Below, piece after piece: positions 27,048 through 37,100 of a DNA stretch of 64,000 nucleotides; position 1 is the first letter of the stretch, and each line of letters begins with the position of its first letter. This stretch comes from CAIXSC01 sp046349915 (GTDB lineage: Bacteria; Planctomycetota; Planctomycetia; Pirellulales; Pirellulaceae), in the NCBI GenBank assembly GCA_046349915.1, contig JAXMBL010000004.1, positions 1,178,001 to 1,242,000 on the forward strand. The letters run 5' to 3'. The notes under the pieces were generated by a model. It had not been told where the DNA came from. It did not search any database and saw nothing but the letters and a program-made list of their open reading frames with translations. Both the position numbers and the translations under genes were made by a program.

Positions 27048-28088
27048 GTGGAACAAAGTACAGTCTTGGTCACTGGAGCGACAGGTTTCATCGGTACGCT
27101 CCTGGTGCGAAAGTTGATCGACCGGGGCGAACGAGTGCGTGCGCTGACTCGCCGTGAACCGGGGCGATCTCCGCCTGGACTGGATGATCCCGTGACTCGC
27201 GCCGCCAGCGAGTCGGGTCAGCTGGAGTGGGTGCGCGGCGACGTTACTCAACTCGAGACGCTCGAACAAGCGATGCAGGGCTGCCAACGCGTCTACCATT
27301 TGGCGGCTTACGCGAAGAACTGGGCGCCGCGTCGCGAGACCTTCTTCGAGTTCAACGTGGGCGGGCTGAGGAATGTGCTGAATGCTGCCCGCGGCGCGGA
27401 TATTCAGCGGATCGTCTGGACGTCGACCATGGTAACCCTGGGAACGACTCGACGCGATGAACTTGCCGACGAGGCTCGTCCGCGTCCCAGTCGCGTCTGT
27501 TTGACGACGTACGAAGAATCCAAGGTTGAGGCGGAACAGCTCGCGTTCGAGCGGATCGCGGCTGGTTGCCCCTTGGTGATCGTGAACCCGGCGCGAGTGT
27601 ACGGACCGGGACATTTGACCGAAGGCAATTCGCTGGCTCGATTGATCGACGACTATGACCGAGGCCGTTTTCCGATTCTGCTGAACAACGGAGTGAATGT
27701 CGCCAGCTACGGTTTCGTCGACGATGTGGCTGAGGGACATTGCTTGGCGATGGAACGGGGGCGAGTGGGTGAGCGTTACATTTTGGGCGGCGAGAACGTT
27801 TCACTACGCGAGTTTTTTCGCCTGATTGATGAAGTATCGGGCCAACGACATTTTCAGATTCCGATTTTTCGGCCTGGCGCCTTGTTCTTTTCGTGGTTGC
27901 AATTGCAACGAGCCGAGTGGCTGGGCGTTTATCCGTTGATCACCCCCGGCTGGGTCCGCACGTTTCTGGCTGACTGGAGTTTCACGTCGGCGAAAGCGGA
28001 ACGCGAGTTGGGGTATCGACCGACTAGCCTCCGTGAGGGACTGCAGCGGACTGTAGAGTGGCTCCGTTCAATTCGATCTTCTGCCTAA
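27048..28088 (+). CDS. NAD-dependent epimerase/dehydratase (HpnA-like)
   Basis: This extended short-chain dehydrogenase has about 346 residues from the GTG at 27048; an in-frame ATG at 26955 would add a poorly conserved leader. The Rossmann motif VLVTGATGFIGTLLV is at the very N-terminus. The catalytic YxxxK reads YEESK, preceded by the Thr/Ser segment WTSTMVTLG. NPARVYGPG and FVDDVAEGH match sugar-nucleotide epimerases. The overall pattern resembles hopanoid-associated HpnA and dihydroflavonol-reductase-like proteins. The substrate is unknown and no hopanoid gene is adjacent. A CPBP protease gene follows 28 bases downstream. Confidence 0.85.
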   Translation: MEQSTVLVTGATGFIGTLLVRKLIDRGERVRALTRREPGRSPPGLDDPVTRAASESGQLEWVRGDVTQLETLEQAMQGCQRVYHLAAYAKNWAPRRETFFEFNVGGLRNVLNAARGADIQRIVWTSTMVTLGTTRRDELADEARPRPSRVCLTTYEESKVEAEQLAFERIAAGCPLVIVNPARVYGPGHLTEGNSLARLIDDYDRGRFPILLNNGVNVASYGFVDDVAEGHCLAMERGRVGERYILGGENVSLREFFRLIDEVSGQRHFQIPIFRPGALFFSWLQLQRAEWLGVYPLITPGWVRTFLADWSFTSAKAERELGYRPTSLREGLQRTVEWLRSIRSSA

Positions 28089-28116
28089 ATTCAACTCTCC
28101 TGCCGAATTACTCACC

Positions 28117-28833
28117 ATGAAGTGGTTGCCACGAACTGAAACCCCGCAGGCGCGAGCCCTGTGGGTGCTGGCGTTGAGTCCCTGGTTGATCGGGATCTGG
28201 CGTTATTTTCTGGAGCCAGCGTTCGTGCAAGCCGCTTTGGAAAAGGCCTGGGGCCCCGAGATTTCGCGCGGGGCGGGCGGCTTGGCGGCGATGTTCGGCT
28301 CGTTCGTGTTGCTGGGCTTGATCCCCGCACTGCTCGTACGCTGCGTATTCCGCGAAACGCTGGGCGACTATGGCTGGGGATTTGGGAATCGGTTTCGAAC
28401 GGTTCGCTCATTCCTGATCGCGCTTCCCGTTGCGGTCGGCGGCGCTTATGTTTCGTCCCTGAACCCGGATGTCGCCAAGATGTTCCCATTGAATCCGCGG
28501 GCGGGTGAGACGGTGGCTTGGTTCGCGCTCCACACGGCTGCTTACCTGACCTACTACATCGGCTGGGAGTTTTTCTTCCGAGGGTTCATGCAATGTGCTT
28601 TGACGCCCGCGCACGGACTAGTTGCGGCGGTGCTGATCCAAACGATGGCATCCGCGTTAGGCCATTTGGGGCGTTTGCCCGAAGAGATGTTCGTTTCGAT
28701 TCTGGGCGGCCTCGTTTGGGGATGGCTTGCTCAACGGACTCAGTCCATCGTTTCGGGAATGTTGCAGCATGCATTGCTGGGAATCGGACTCGACGCTTTC
28801 CTGTGCCTCCGGGCAAGCGGCTGGCACGTCTAG
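28117..28833 (+). CDS. CPBP family intramembrane metalloprotease
   Basis: This 238-residue polytopic membrane protein is of the Abi/CAAX-protease-related CPBP family. The motif-1 region reads WEFFFRGFMQ, giving the glutamate and arginine of ExxxR in a transmembrane helix; many members have two glutamates (EExxxR), here only one is clear. Motif 2 provides His in ALGHLGRLPEE, and motif 3 in MLQHALLGIGLD supplies another His. Five or six hydrophobic helices are visible. Members cleave prenylated or membrane substrates, or process peptides; the substrate here is unknown. It follows the epimerase gene closely. Confidence 0.85.
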   Translation: MKWLPRTETPQARALWVLALSPWLIGIWRYFLEPAFVQAALEKAWGPEISRGAGGLAAMFGSFVLLGLIPALLVRCVFRETLGDYGWGFGNRFRTVRSFLIALPVAVGGAYVSSLNPDVAKMFPLNPRAGETVAWFALHTAAYLTYYIGWEFFFRGFMQCALTPAHGLVAAVLIQTMASALGHLGRLPEEMFVSILGGLVWGWLAQRTQSIVSGMLQHALLGIGLDAFLCLRASGWHV

Positions 28834-28946
28834 CGCCTCTTCAATGCGGCCGGGCGAAAAACAGCCCATTGAACTTGTCCAGATTCGGGAAATTCGTCTG
28901 ATTCGTGGTCCACTACCTTCTTCGTCGCGGCTCGGATAGTAGTAGC

Positions 28947-28965
28947 CCGCTCACTTCGTGAGCGG
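28947..28965. repeat. Dispersed hairpin CCGCTCAC-TTC-GTGAGCGG
   Basis: A perfect 8-bp inverted repeat with a 3-base centre. The same 19-mer, with the same GTAGCC-type 5' flank, occurs at 14392-14410. Confidence 0.85.
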
Positions 28966-29025
28966 AATAGCCGCGTGGCTCGCGAGCGCTTACCGCCGTC
29001 AGCCGATTTGCGTCGCGGTCCGGAT

Positions 29026-29079
29026 CGACGGACTAGAAGTCCGTCGTACGAATGCGATCGACGGACTGGAAGTCCGTCG
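29026..29079. repeat. REP-like doublet, inverted relative to 26820-26875
   Basis: CGACGGACT-AGA-AGTCCGTCG (29026-29046) and CGACGGACT-GGA-AGTCCGTCG (29059-29079) lie 12 bases apart. Their centres are the reverse complements, in reverse order, of those in the doublet at 26820-26875. Confidence 0.9.
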
Positions 29080-29287
29080 TGCGGGGCTCGCCCAGCCTTT
29101 GAGCGATTGGCGACTACGAGCTGGGCAGGATTCCATCGCCGTGCTGAGTCGAGCGTTTGTTAAGTTTTGCTAAATAAATGCCAATTCGTGGTTTGCGACG
29201 AATGGGCGGCATTGCGAACGATGCACCACACGCTACGGTATGACGTTTGCCGCAGAGGGTGTCGGAATTCAAGGCGGAGAATTTAAG

Positions 29288-32200
29288 ATGCCAGACAATG
29301 CAGCGTCGCGCGCCGAATTGGTGCAGTACATTCGACTCAAACTGATTGCGGATGGTCTGACCCCATGGCGTCCCCAATGGGGGACGGAGGGCGAATTGCA
29401 GGCGGGGGCCGAACGCCTCTTGGGGACTCTCCAGGAGCGAGTGCGATTGTTGGGGGAGGTCCGCTGTCCTGCGGACGCTCGTATTGAACGGTTCCTCAAC
29501 GGGCACTTCGCTCTCTTGGGCCTTGCTCAGCCCCTACGCTTGCCCGCGCGGACATTGACGTTGAATCGCGAGGGAATCGCTCGTGAGTTGTCGTTGCCCG
29601 TGACCAGCGATGTGTTCCGCAACGAATTGTTGAGTTCGTATCGGGTGCGGAACGGCGTCTTGCACAATCCGAAGGCGGATCGACGGACGACTCAAGGCAC
29701 TTTCCATGTCGCCGAGGGGGGGCTGCCGATCCCCGCCGATAAAAAGGCCACTCCGCAGCGGGTTTTCGCGGAGTTGTACACCCGCGCCTTATCGCCGCCG
29801 CGCGACATGCTGGTCTTGCCTTTCACCGCGAACGAGCCGACGCCGGTGGAGACGTTCGTGTCGTTGCTGATTCGGCCGCTCGTGGTTCCAGGAGTGCCGG
29901 GCATTGGATGCGAGAAGCGGATGGAAATCCGGTTCTTTGTTCCCGCGGGGTTGGTCAGCAATCTGGATTTCGTCGAAACGATCTTCGGCAACGCGGGCGA
30001 TCCGTTTCTTCCCGAGAACGATGCGGGACTCGATATCGAACATTGGACGGGGCATACCGGGTGCGTCATCCTGGCGCCTCATTTGTGTCAGGCGAACAAA
30101 CGCGAGTTGGGATTGCCGCATTTCGACGCGGCGACGGAACGGCAGCGGCGCGATGGCATGTGCTGGCGCTCGGAGGACGAGTGCTACAACGAAGGGCAAG
30201 CTTTCAAGCTGACCTGTCGCACCAAGGACGGAGTCATCGTGACGCTGATCGCGGACAATTATTTCGGCTACTGCAAGAAGGAAGTGAAAACGCAGATCAG
30301 CTACGCGGCGAATCTCTATGGCAATAGCGAAGAGGAGCACGCGGGCGGCGCCATTGCTTTCCCCAGTTTCAACCTGGGGGATGAGTTCGTGGCGAACAGC
30401 CGCAGATACAACGGACGAACTTTCGCGGACGTGGCTCGGGACTACGCCGAGCAGATCGATGTGCGACCCGAGGGATACGGCGTTGATCGGCGGTTCCCCG
30501 AGTTGATCTATATTCCCGAGAATGCTCATGCCACTCTGCTCGAGCAGCACGTCAAGTGGCGGAGCAACGGGATGGAGCACTCCATCCCGTTATTGCCGGG
30601 AAAAATCTACATGGCGCCGTCGGGCTACAGCTTGCGGATGGACAAGCATCCCGAGGCGCCGACTTGGCGGTTAATTGGAACCGCTGGCGAAGGGACGCAT
30701 TGTCACAAACCGTGCACGGTCAGTGGCGGCGGCAAGAGCGAGATCAGCAAGTCGCTGGTCGACTACATGCTGTACGGCCCCATCTTTGTCGCCGACACGA
30801 AGGCCGACTTGCGGGCGGTGCAAGAGATTTTCGACCGCAACTACCAAACTCGTTGGCGCGAAGGCGCCACTTCGGCGCCCGATTACAACAAGACCGCAAG
30901 TCGTCCTCTGTTGGACCCGCGACGCTCGCTGGGCAGCGTCATCAAGTTGTTGACTCCTTCGTCCGAGTACACCGACGAATACAACGCCTGGCTCGCCACC
31001 ATCCCCAATTACATCTACTCGCTGGTCTTCATCATCAAACGGTTTCAATCGCGAGAACCGGGAGTCGATTGGCGGCGTGATTTTTCGGTCGATATGGTCA
31101 ACGGCGAACCTGGCCACGAGCTGAAGTATCGCAATCGAAAGTTGGTCGGCACCTACTTGCGAGTCGGGCTGGATAAAGATCTAAGTTGGCGAACATTCAA
31201 GCTGCGGCAGGATTTCGCGCCGGCGGCCAAGATCGCGACGCAAGACGACATCAGCGTCTCGATCGTCGCTCCCGCTGAGCGGCTGAGGAACCTGAATCCC
31301 AACCATGTTGCGCCGAGTTTCAAGTTTGTCGAAAATTGTGAACGTCGCTTGTTTCAGCGGCCCGATGACGCGGTCCATCGTGGTTTGGACAAGCAAGCCG
31401 AAGCTGATTTGGCGAGGCCGGACAATTTCATCTCGAACTTCGAGCCGCTGACCGCCGCACATGTTCAAGAGATTGTGCAGTACGTCGTCGATCTCGATAA
31501 ATTCACTCCGCCAATGCAGAAATTGCTGCGTGAAGTCGCCGCCGAGGGGACAGGGTATGTGGTTTGTTCCTCGTCGCCGCGACTGGTGGATGGCAAGCCG
31601 AGCAAGAATCCGCGTTATCTGCAACTGCGGCAGGATTTGGCCAAGCCGCTCGAACTGCATGTCGCTCAAATGGGAACTCGTTTGTTTCGAGCGATTCCTG
31701 GCGACGGTCCCCTCCCCCTGCCCGTTAACGCGGTCCTCTTTGGTAGACGGAACAACCCGCCCGAGGTCGAAGCGGGCATTCGCGGCTTAGCGGTCCACAA
31801 TCCGCTTCACTTTCAAGAACTGCCTGAGCTGTTCATGGATTTCGTCAGTTCGTTGACTGGAAAGAGTCCCTCGACGACCGGAGCGGGTTCCGAAGGGGCG
31901 TTGACGAAAGGGCCGTTCAATGCTCTGCCGCCCATTGTCGATTTGAACAACACGCTCGTAAGCTATCTGCTCACGGAACTCGTCGGTTTCTCCACCGCCG
32001 CGGGTCATATCGGTCCCAGTTTTCGGGTCGATCACGACATCAGCTATTTGGTCCCGGAAATCTGGTGCCGAATCTCGCCGGAAGAACGCGACCCCAAGTT
32101 CCTGTTGGAGAATAAACTGTTCGAGCCGGTCGCCGACTTTGAGTGGGCAGGCGAGCGGATCGAAGCGAGTCGGCTGGGGTATCGCATGACTCAACGATTC

Positions 32201-32725
32201 GTTCGTTGGTTTTTTGGACGAGTCTTCGACAATCCGGCGAAGGTCTTTGACGATGCAATTCTGCGACCCGAGACGCAAGATCTCGCCGCATTCGCCGATG
32301 GCGTCAAGAACATCTGCGAGTCGCATGCCAAGGTGGCTCGGCATTACTTCGAGGATGGGTCAATCGAGTGGGCTTGTCCGCCATTGAAGGTGCTCTTGAC
32401 CATCATGGCTTTTGGCGAACACGAGGGGCGCGGCGTGCGTCACCCCGATGTCCGCGCAATGTTCACTCGCGAGTCGCTGCTGGCGAGCGACTGGTATCGC
32501 CGACGGCTTGAAGCCAAGCAGAAGCACGACATCGACCTGCAAGGTCGCCATATTGCGTACCTAGAGTCGTTCGTGCAAGACTCGGCGCGTAGTCACGCGG
32601 CGACTCGACTGGGGATCGACCGGCGCTTGGCGGTCGCCCGTCGCGAACTGGAAATCGCTTCCTCGCCGCAGTACTTGGCCGACTTGACTGGCATGCTGGG
32701 GCTCGATCCAGCACTCGCGAAGTGA
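29288..32725 (+). CDS. Large hypothetical protein with P-loop-like motif
   Basis: This 1,145-residue soluble protein starts at the ATG at 29288, preceded by GGCGGAG. No signal peptide or membrane helix is seen. The most suggestive segment is GTHCHKPCTVSGGGKSEISKS near residues 475-495. SGGGKS resembles a nucleotide-binding loop (compare SGTGKT of PEP carboxykinases), and FVADTKADLRAVQEIFDRNY follows. Other notable parts are TWRLIGTAGEGTHCHKP and CRTKDGVIVTLIADNYFGYCKKEVKTQISYA. The composition suggests a cytoplasmic enzyme with several domains. I cannot name the family; ATP-dependent enzyme is only an inference. It stands alone between repeats and a convergent BNR-type gene. Confidence 0.85.
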   Translation: MPDNAASRAELVQYIRLKLIADGLTPWRPQWGTEGELQAGAERLLGTLQERVRLLGEVRCPADARIERFLNGHFALLGLAQPLRLPARTLTLNREGIARELSLPVTSDVFRNELLSSYRVRNGVLHNPKADRRTTQGTFHVAEGGLPIPADKKATPQRVFAELYTRALSPPRDMLVLPFTANEPTPVETFVSLLIRPLVVPGVPGIGCEKRMEIRFFVPAGLVSNLDFVETIFGNAGDPFLPENDAGLDIEHWTGHTGCVILAPHLCQANKRELGLPHFDAATERQRRDGMCWRSEDECYNEGQAFKLTCRTKDGVIVTLIADNYFGYCKKEVKTQISYAANLYGNSEEEHAGGAIAFPSFNLGDEFVANSRRYNGRTFADVARDYAEQIDVRPEGYGVDRRFPELIYIPENAHATLLEQHVKWRSNGMEHSIPLLPGKIYMAPSGYSLRMDKHPEAPTWRLIGTAGEGTHCHKPCTVSGGGKSEISKSLVDYMLYGPIFVADTKADLRAVQEIFDRNYQTRWREGATSAPDYNKTASRPLLDPRRSLGSVIKLLTPSSEYTDEYNAWLATIPNYIYSLVFIIKRFQSREPGVDWRRDFSVDMVNGEPGHELKYRNRKLVGTYLRVGLDKDLSWRTFKLRQDFAPAAKIATQDDISVSIVAPAERLRNLNPNHVAPSFKFVENCERRLFQRPDDAVHRGLDKQAEADLARPDNFISNFEPLTAAHVQEIVQYVVDLDKFTPPMQKLLREVAAEGTGYVVCSSSPRLVDGKPSKNPRYLQLRQDLAKPLELHVAQMGTRLFRAIPGDGPLPLPVNAVLFGRRNNPPEVEAGIRGLAVHNPLHFQELPELFMDFVSSLTGKSPSTTGAGSEGALTKGPFNALPPIVDLNNTLVSYLLTELVGFSTAAGHIGPSFRVDHDISYLVPEIWCRISPEERDPKFLLENKLFEPVADFEWAGERIEASRLGYRMTQRFVRWFFGRVFDNPAKVFDDAILRPETQDLAAFADGVKNICESHAKVARHYFEDGSIEWACPPLKVLLTIMAFGEHEGRGVRHPDVRAMFTRESLLASDWYRRRLEAKQKHDIDLQGRHIAYLESFVQDSARSHAATRLGIDRRLAVARRELEIASSPQYLADLTGMLGLDPALAK

Positions 32726-32739
32726 GGTGGCTGCCCGAG

Positions 32740-33855
32740 TCACTTAATCAACACGAATTGGTCTTCTTGATTGACGAAGCCAGCGACACCCTTGCCGCGA
32801 TAGCTGGTTCGTCCCGCGGGGCCGATGGCTTGGCCTTGAGCATCGAAGACCTGCCAACCGACTTGATTCTCTCCGTTCCAAGCAATCAGGAATTGTCCGC
32901 GGCGGTTGGCTAGGGCCAGCAGACCTGTTCGCATCCCCGCTTGTCCTGGGGTGGGGATTTCGCGAGGAGTCAGGAGATTGCCGCGGGCGTCGAGTTGAGC
33001 GAAATAGACCTGCTTGCGAGTTGGCCAGGCGGCGAGGAAGCCATTGCCGTTCGTTGCGATGGTGTAATAGGTCATGGGGCAAGCGTCAATTTTCCAGCGA
33101 GTTTGACTGACGGCTTTACGGTCCACTCGATCTTGGGCGATATCCCAAAGCGCGACGAACATGTCGCGATCATTGTTGGTTTCTTCCCGATAGAGGATGG
33201 CTAATCGACCGTCCGCCCCAAAGACTGAACTGGTGGTGCAGCAATTGCAGGGGTCCAACGACTTGTCTAGTTCTCGCGTAGGTCCAAACGAGTCGCCGTG
33301 GTTGGTGGACAAGTTGACGTACAACCGGTCGGCCAGCCAGCAGGCGGCGACCTTCCCCTTGCCGTCGACGGCGAGCGAAAACCCTTCGCTCGGACGACGA
33401 TTAATGTTCTTGAAATCGACGCTTTGCTGTTCGGTCGGTGCGACTCTTGCGTAATAGAATCCCCACTCTTCGTGGGGCAGCTTCAGTTTCCAAGCATTAG
33501 AACCCAGAGCCACGTGGACTCTGCCTTCAGGCTCGACCGCCATGTCCCAGACGATGAATTCCAGCCCTGGCCGGAGGGCGTTCGCTGGCACTAAAGCAAT
33601 CGATTTGGACCACGAAATGCCTTGGTTGCGCGACGCACAGTAAATCGGACCCTGAGGGGAGTCGCAGGCCAGGTGGAGCGTGCCCCGTTGGTCGACCTGA
33701 AGGCGGATTGGACGCGATTGGGCCGGCGAGTCCAGCCATCGTACCGACGCTAAATCGGCTGCGTTGCCGCTGACTGGGGCAGTCAGGGAGAGTGTGGCGA
33801 GCCAGAATGACAGAGTGGCATTGGCGAGATAATTCTGCCTGAAAGATTGGGACAC
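32740..33855 (-). CDS. Secreted BNR/sialidase-like beta-propeller protein
   Basis: This 371-residue protein begins at a GTG, with a signal-peptide-like N-terminus (ATLSFWLATLSLTAPVSGNAA). Asp-box-like (BNR) motifs recur, for example ASRNQGISWS and STNHGDSFG, within a series of beta-strands of propeller type. A cysteine cluster LDPCNCCTTSS sits in the middle. No sialidase catalytic arginine triad is recognised, so it may only be a binding propeller. It converges with the large hypothetical gene 14 bases away. Confidence 0.7.
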   Translation of the reverse strand: MSQSFRQNYLANATLSFWLATLSLTAPVSGNAADLASVRWLDSPAQSRPIRLQVDQRGTLHLACDSPQGPIYCASRNQGISWSKSIALVPANALRPGLEFIVWDMAVEPEGRVHVALGSNAWKLKLPHEEWGFYYARVAPTEQQSVDFKNINRRPSEGFSLAVDGKGKVAACWLADRLYVNLSTNHGDSFGPTRELDKSLDPCNCCTTSSVFGADGRLAILYREETNNDRDMFVALWDIAQDRVDRKAVSQTRWKIDACPMTYYTIATNGNGFLAAWPTRKQVYFAQLDARGNLLTPREIPTPGQAGMRTGLLALANRRGQFLIAWNGENQVGWQVFDAQGQAIGPAGRTSYRGKGVAGFVNQEDQFVLIK

Positions 33856-34164
33856 TAGCGATTTTCCTGGGAAGTGCGGGTTGGCCTACCAGCTAAAACG
33901 GGTGGACAAGGTGGTGCATTGCTTCGCTGACTTCTGTACGGATAACCGCCGACATTGTGGCGATTTCTGGTTTGCCGCGTTAGGGTAAGTGAAGGTAATG
34001 TAACGGTGAAGAGACATCTCGTTCGTCTCAAGACGCCTGCCGACCGTCCAAAGGCAACGTGGGCGACTGGGCGTCGGCTATGTTTGCGAGGCGACTCCAT
34101 ACCTGTCCGTCTGCGACAGCTGGGGTTGCCGATAGCGACGGATGATCATTCGAGGACGCGGCAC
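33856..34164. other. Intergenic region, no recognisable feature
   Basis: About 309 bases of divergent spacer between the BNR-type gene and the CHAT-domain gene. The open frame upstream of 34165 on the plus strand encodes an Arg-rich, non-hydrophobic extension before the signal peptide, so I do not include it. No repeat or clear promoter is seen. Confidence 0.45.
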
Positions 34165-37100
34165 ATGAATCGACGGATTGGGCAAAATCGTGTGGTGGAA
34201 GGGGAGACGCTGGTCTCGCGGCGACCGCTGATTTCGGCGGCGAAGCGACACTCGATCTTTCTGCTGGTTAGCTTGGTCGTCGCACTGTTGGCGTGCCCTG
34301 TGAGCTTGTGGGCCCAGGGAAACGCTGGTAACCAGGCAGGCGGGAACTTAAGCACCGTGAAACCCATGGTGCCGTTGATCGGTCCGAACTCGGTGACGCC
34401 GCGCCGGCCCGTTCCCGGCGACGACTATTACTTGGCTCAAGCAATCTACCTCTCGGGCGACTACAACTCGGCTCGCCGCGCCTTCATTGATGTGGCGCGC
34501 GGAGGCAGCAAGACGTTGGAGGGAGGTCGTTGGGTTGATTCGATTTGCTATCACACCATGCTGGGCGAGAGCCACTATCAGTTGGGCGACTTGGTAGCTT
34601 CGCTCGAGCAGCATAATTCGGCCTTGCAGCTTTACCTGGCTCACTTGACGTGGATGATGCGAGTCGAGTTTCCGGAGTCGCCGGACATTCTGACTAAGCC
34701 CGCCAAGGCGCCCACGTGGGGACCCAGCTCGCGCAACGTGGTCTATGGTCGTTATCCCGACACGGTACGCACCTTCATGGGGAACACCGACGCTCAAAAT
34801 GCCGCGGTGATGCAACGAGGAGGGACGCTGTCGCAGGGGCAATTGGCGCCGATTGGCGCCATGGAAGTTTTGCGCTGCATCGCCATTTCGCTGAAACGTC
34901 GCGCTGAGTTGCTTGGTCCGACAGGCGAGCATGATGCGTTCACCCAGACGATTGTTTCCGCGCTCGCCGCTCGTCCCGCGCCGCCCAACCATTGGACTCA
35001 AGCCTTCATCGAACTCCAAATCGGACTTGCCCACATCGCGGCCAACAAGCCGGCTTTGGCGACTTCCGAACTCCAGCGTTCGTTGCTTGTGGGAGGTCGC
35101 TTCGAACATCCCATGTCATGTATCGCCCTCTTGGAACTGGGCAAGCTGGCGTTTCGAGCCGGTCAATGGGATGCCGCGCTGACGTCGTTCATGGAAGCGA
35201 CGCATTCGGGCGCTGTGTATGGTCAGTTTGACGTGGTGGAAGAGGCGTTTCGCGGGGCGATGACCACGCATCTGGTGCGTGGCAACAAGACGCTGTTCGC
35301 CCCCGTGGGGGTGGCGGCTGAGTGGGCGCACGGTACATCCACGAACCTGCAAGCGTCGTTGTATGTTCTGTCCGCCGAGAACCTGTTGGCGATGGGGGAC
35401 GCCACTCGAGCGTTCGCGCAGTTGACCAAAGCTCGCGGAGTGATCGGCCGACACGATGCGCTCGCCGGACAAGTCGGCGCCCGCTATCACTTTGAGTTGG
35501 CCAAGGCGAATTTCCAGACGGCTAACCTGCCAGCGGGAACGGCGGCGTTAGCGCCCGCGCTGGCCTTTCAAGCCAAGGGCTCGCGACGCCTGTTTCATAT
35601 CTTCTTGACCGATACGGCCTATACGTCGGGGGTCATCAGCGAGCGGATCGCGGACGGGCTTTACTCGGATGTGTTGCGTGAACCGCAGCCCAACGATTGG
35701 ACCAGCGAGCCGCTAGAAACGCTCGGTGTCGCCGTCGCGCCTCGCGGCATCCCCATGGAACATTGGTTCGAGGCGGTCATGAAACGCAACGAACCCGAAC
35801 GAGCGTGCGAGATCATCGAACGCATGCGGCGTCAAAAGTTCTTCGCCAGTTTGCCGCTGGGGGGGCGTTTGCTGGCTTTACGCTGGATTCTTGCCGGACC
35901 GGCGGAATCGATCGGTGATCGCGGCAACCTCCAACGACGCGATATTCTCGCCAAGTATCCCCAGTTCGGAGAACTCTCGCGACAGGTGGAGGAAGTGCGA
36001 GCGGTCATCGCGCGGGAACCGCTGACGACCGAGGATGGCGAGGGAATCAAGACGCTGACGAATCAGTACGATAAGCTCGCCAAGCTCTCGGGCACGCAGG
36101 AGCTGTTGCTGCACGACATGGCTCTGCAACGCTTGCCGGCCGACTACAGCTTCCCGCCTCTGCTGACCGTGAAGGAAGTTCAGGCCAGAATGTCCGACAA
36201 GACGCTCGTCCTGGCTTACTACAACGCGTCGCGAGCGCTCTATGGCTTCGCACTCACCAAAGACAAGTATGGCGTATTCAAGATCGAATCGCCCAACAAG
36301 GTGCGAAACGATGTGGTCGACATGCTCAAGAAAATGGGGCTTCGCGATCGCAGTCAGCCCATTTCCGCCAAGGAACTCGCCGATGACTCCTGGAAGTCGT
36401 TGGCCGTTCGAGTCTCGACGGCGCTCTCGAACAACACCAAACCCGAGGCCTGGGAGCAGTATCGCGAGGTTGTGGTTGTCCCTGATGGCCTGTTGTGGTA
36501 TTGCCCGTTCGAAATGTTGCCGGTGGGCAAGGACGACTCGCCACTGTTGACGAAAGCCCGTGTCCGCTTCGTACCCACCGTGTCGCTCGTTGTTCCCGAT
36601 GGCAGGCCCATCAAGCCTGTCACTAGGACGGCTGTCGTGGCGGGCCGACTTTATCCACGAGAGGACTTGAAGGTCTGTGCCGAAGCGGCCGACGATCTGG
36701 CACAGGTGCTGCCCGACGTCAGTCGACTGCCGAATCGCTTGCCGGGACCCTCCAGTCTCTTGGCGAAGTTCTGCGACCGGCTGGTGGTCTACCACGATAT
36801 GGATGATTCCGAGAAGGCGCCCTACGATTGGTCGCCCGTTCAGATCGACCAAAAGAAACTTGGCAGCTCGCTAGGCGCCCTTATGGCATTACCCTGGGGC
36901 GGCCCCACTCAGGTCGTCTTCCCCGGTTTTCACACTCCCACCGAATCGGGAGGCACGAAACGAGCAGCCACGGGCGACGAGGTGTTCCTCACGGTGTGCG
37001 GTCTGATGGCTACAGGCACTCAGACGGCGCTGCTGAGTCGTTGGCGAGTGGGGGGGCAGACCAGCTTTGATCTCACTCGAGAATTCTTGCAGGAGTTGCC

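Larger units (their letters stand above)
28834..29287. other. Intergenic region with palindromic repeats
   Basis: The 454 bases hold the dispersed hairpin at 28947-28965 and the inverted REP-like doublet at 29026-29079. I see no convincing coding frame. GGCGGAGAA lies just before the ATG at 29288. Confidence 0.6.
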
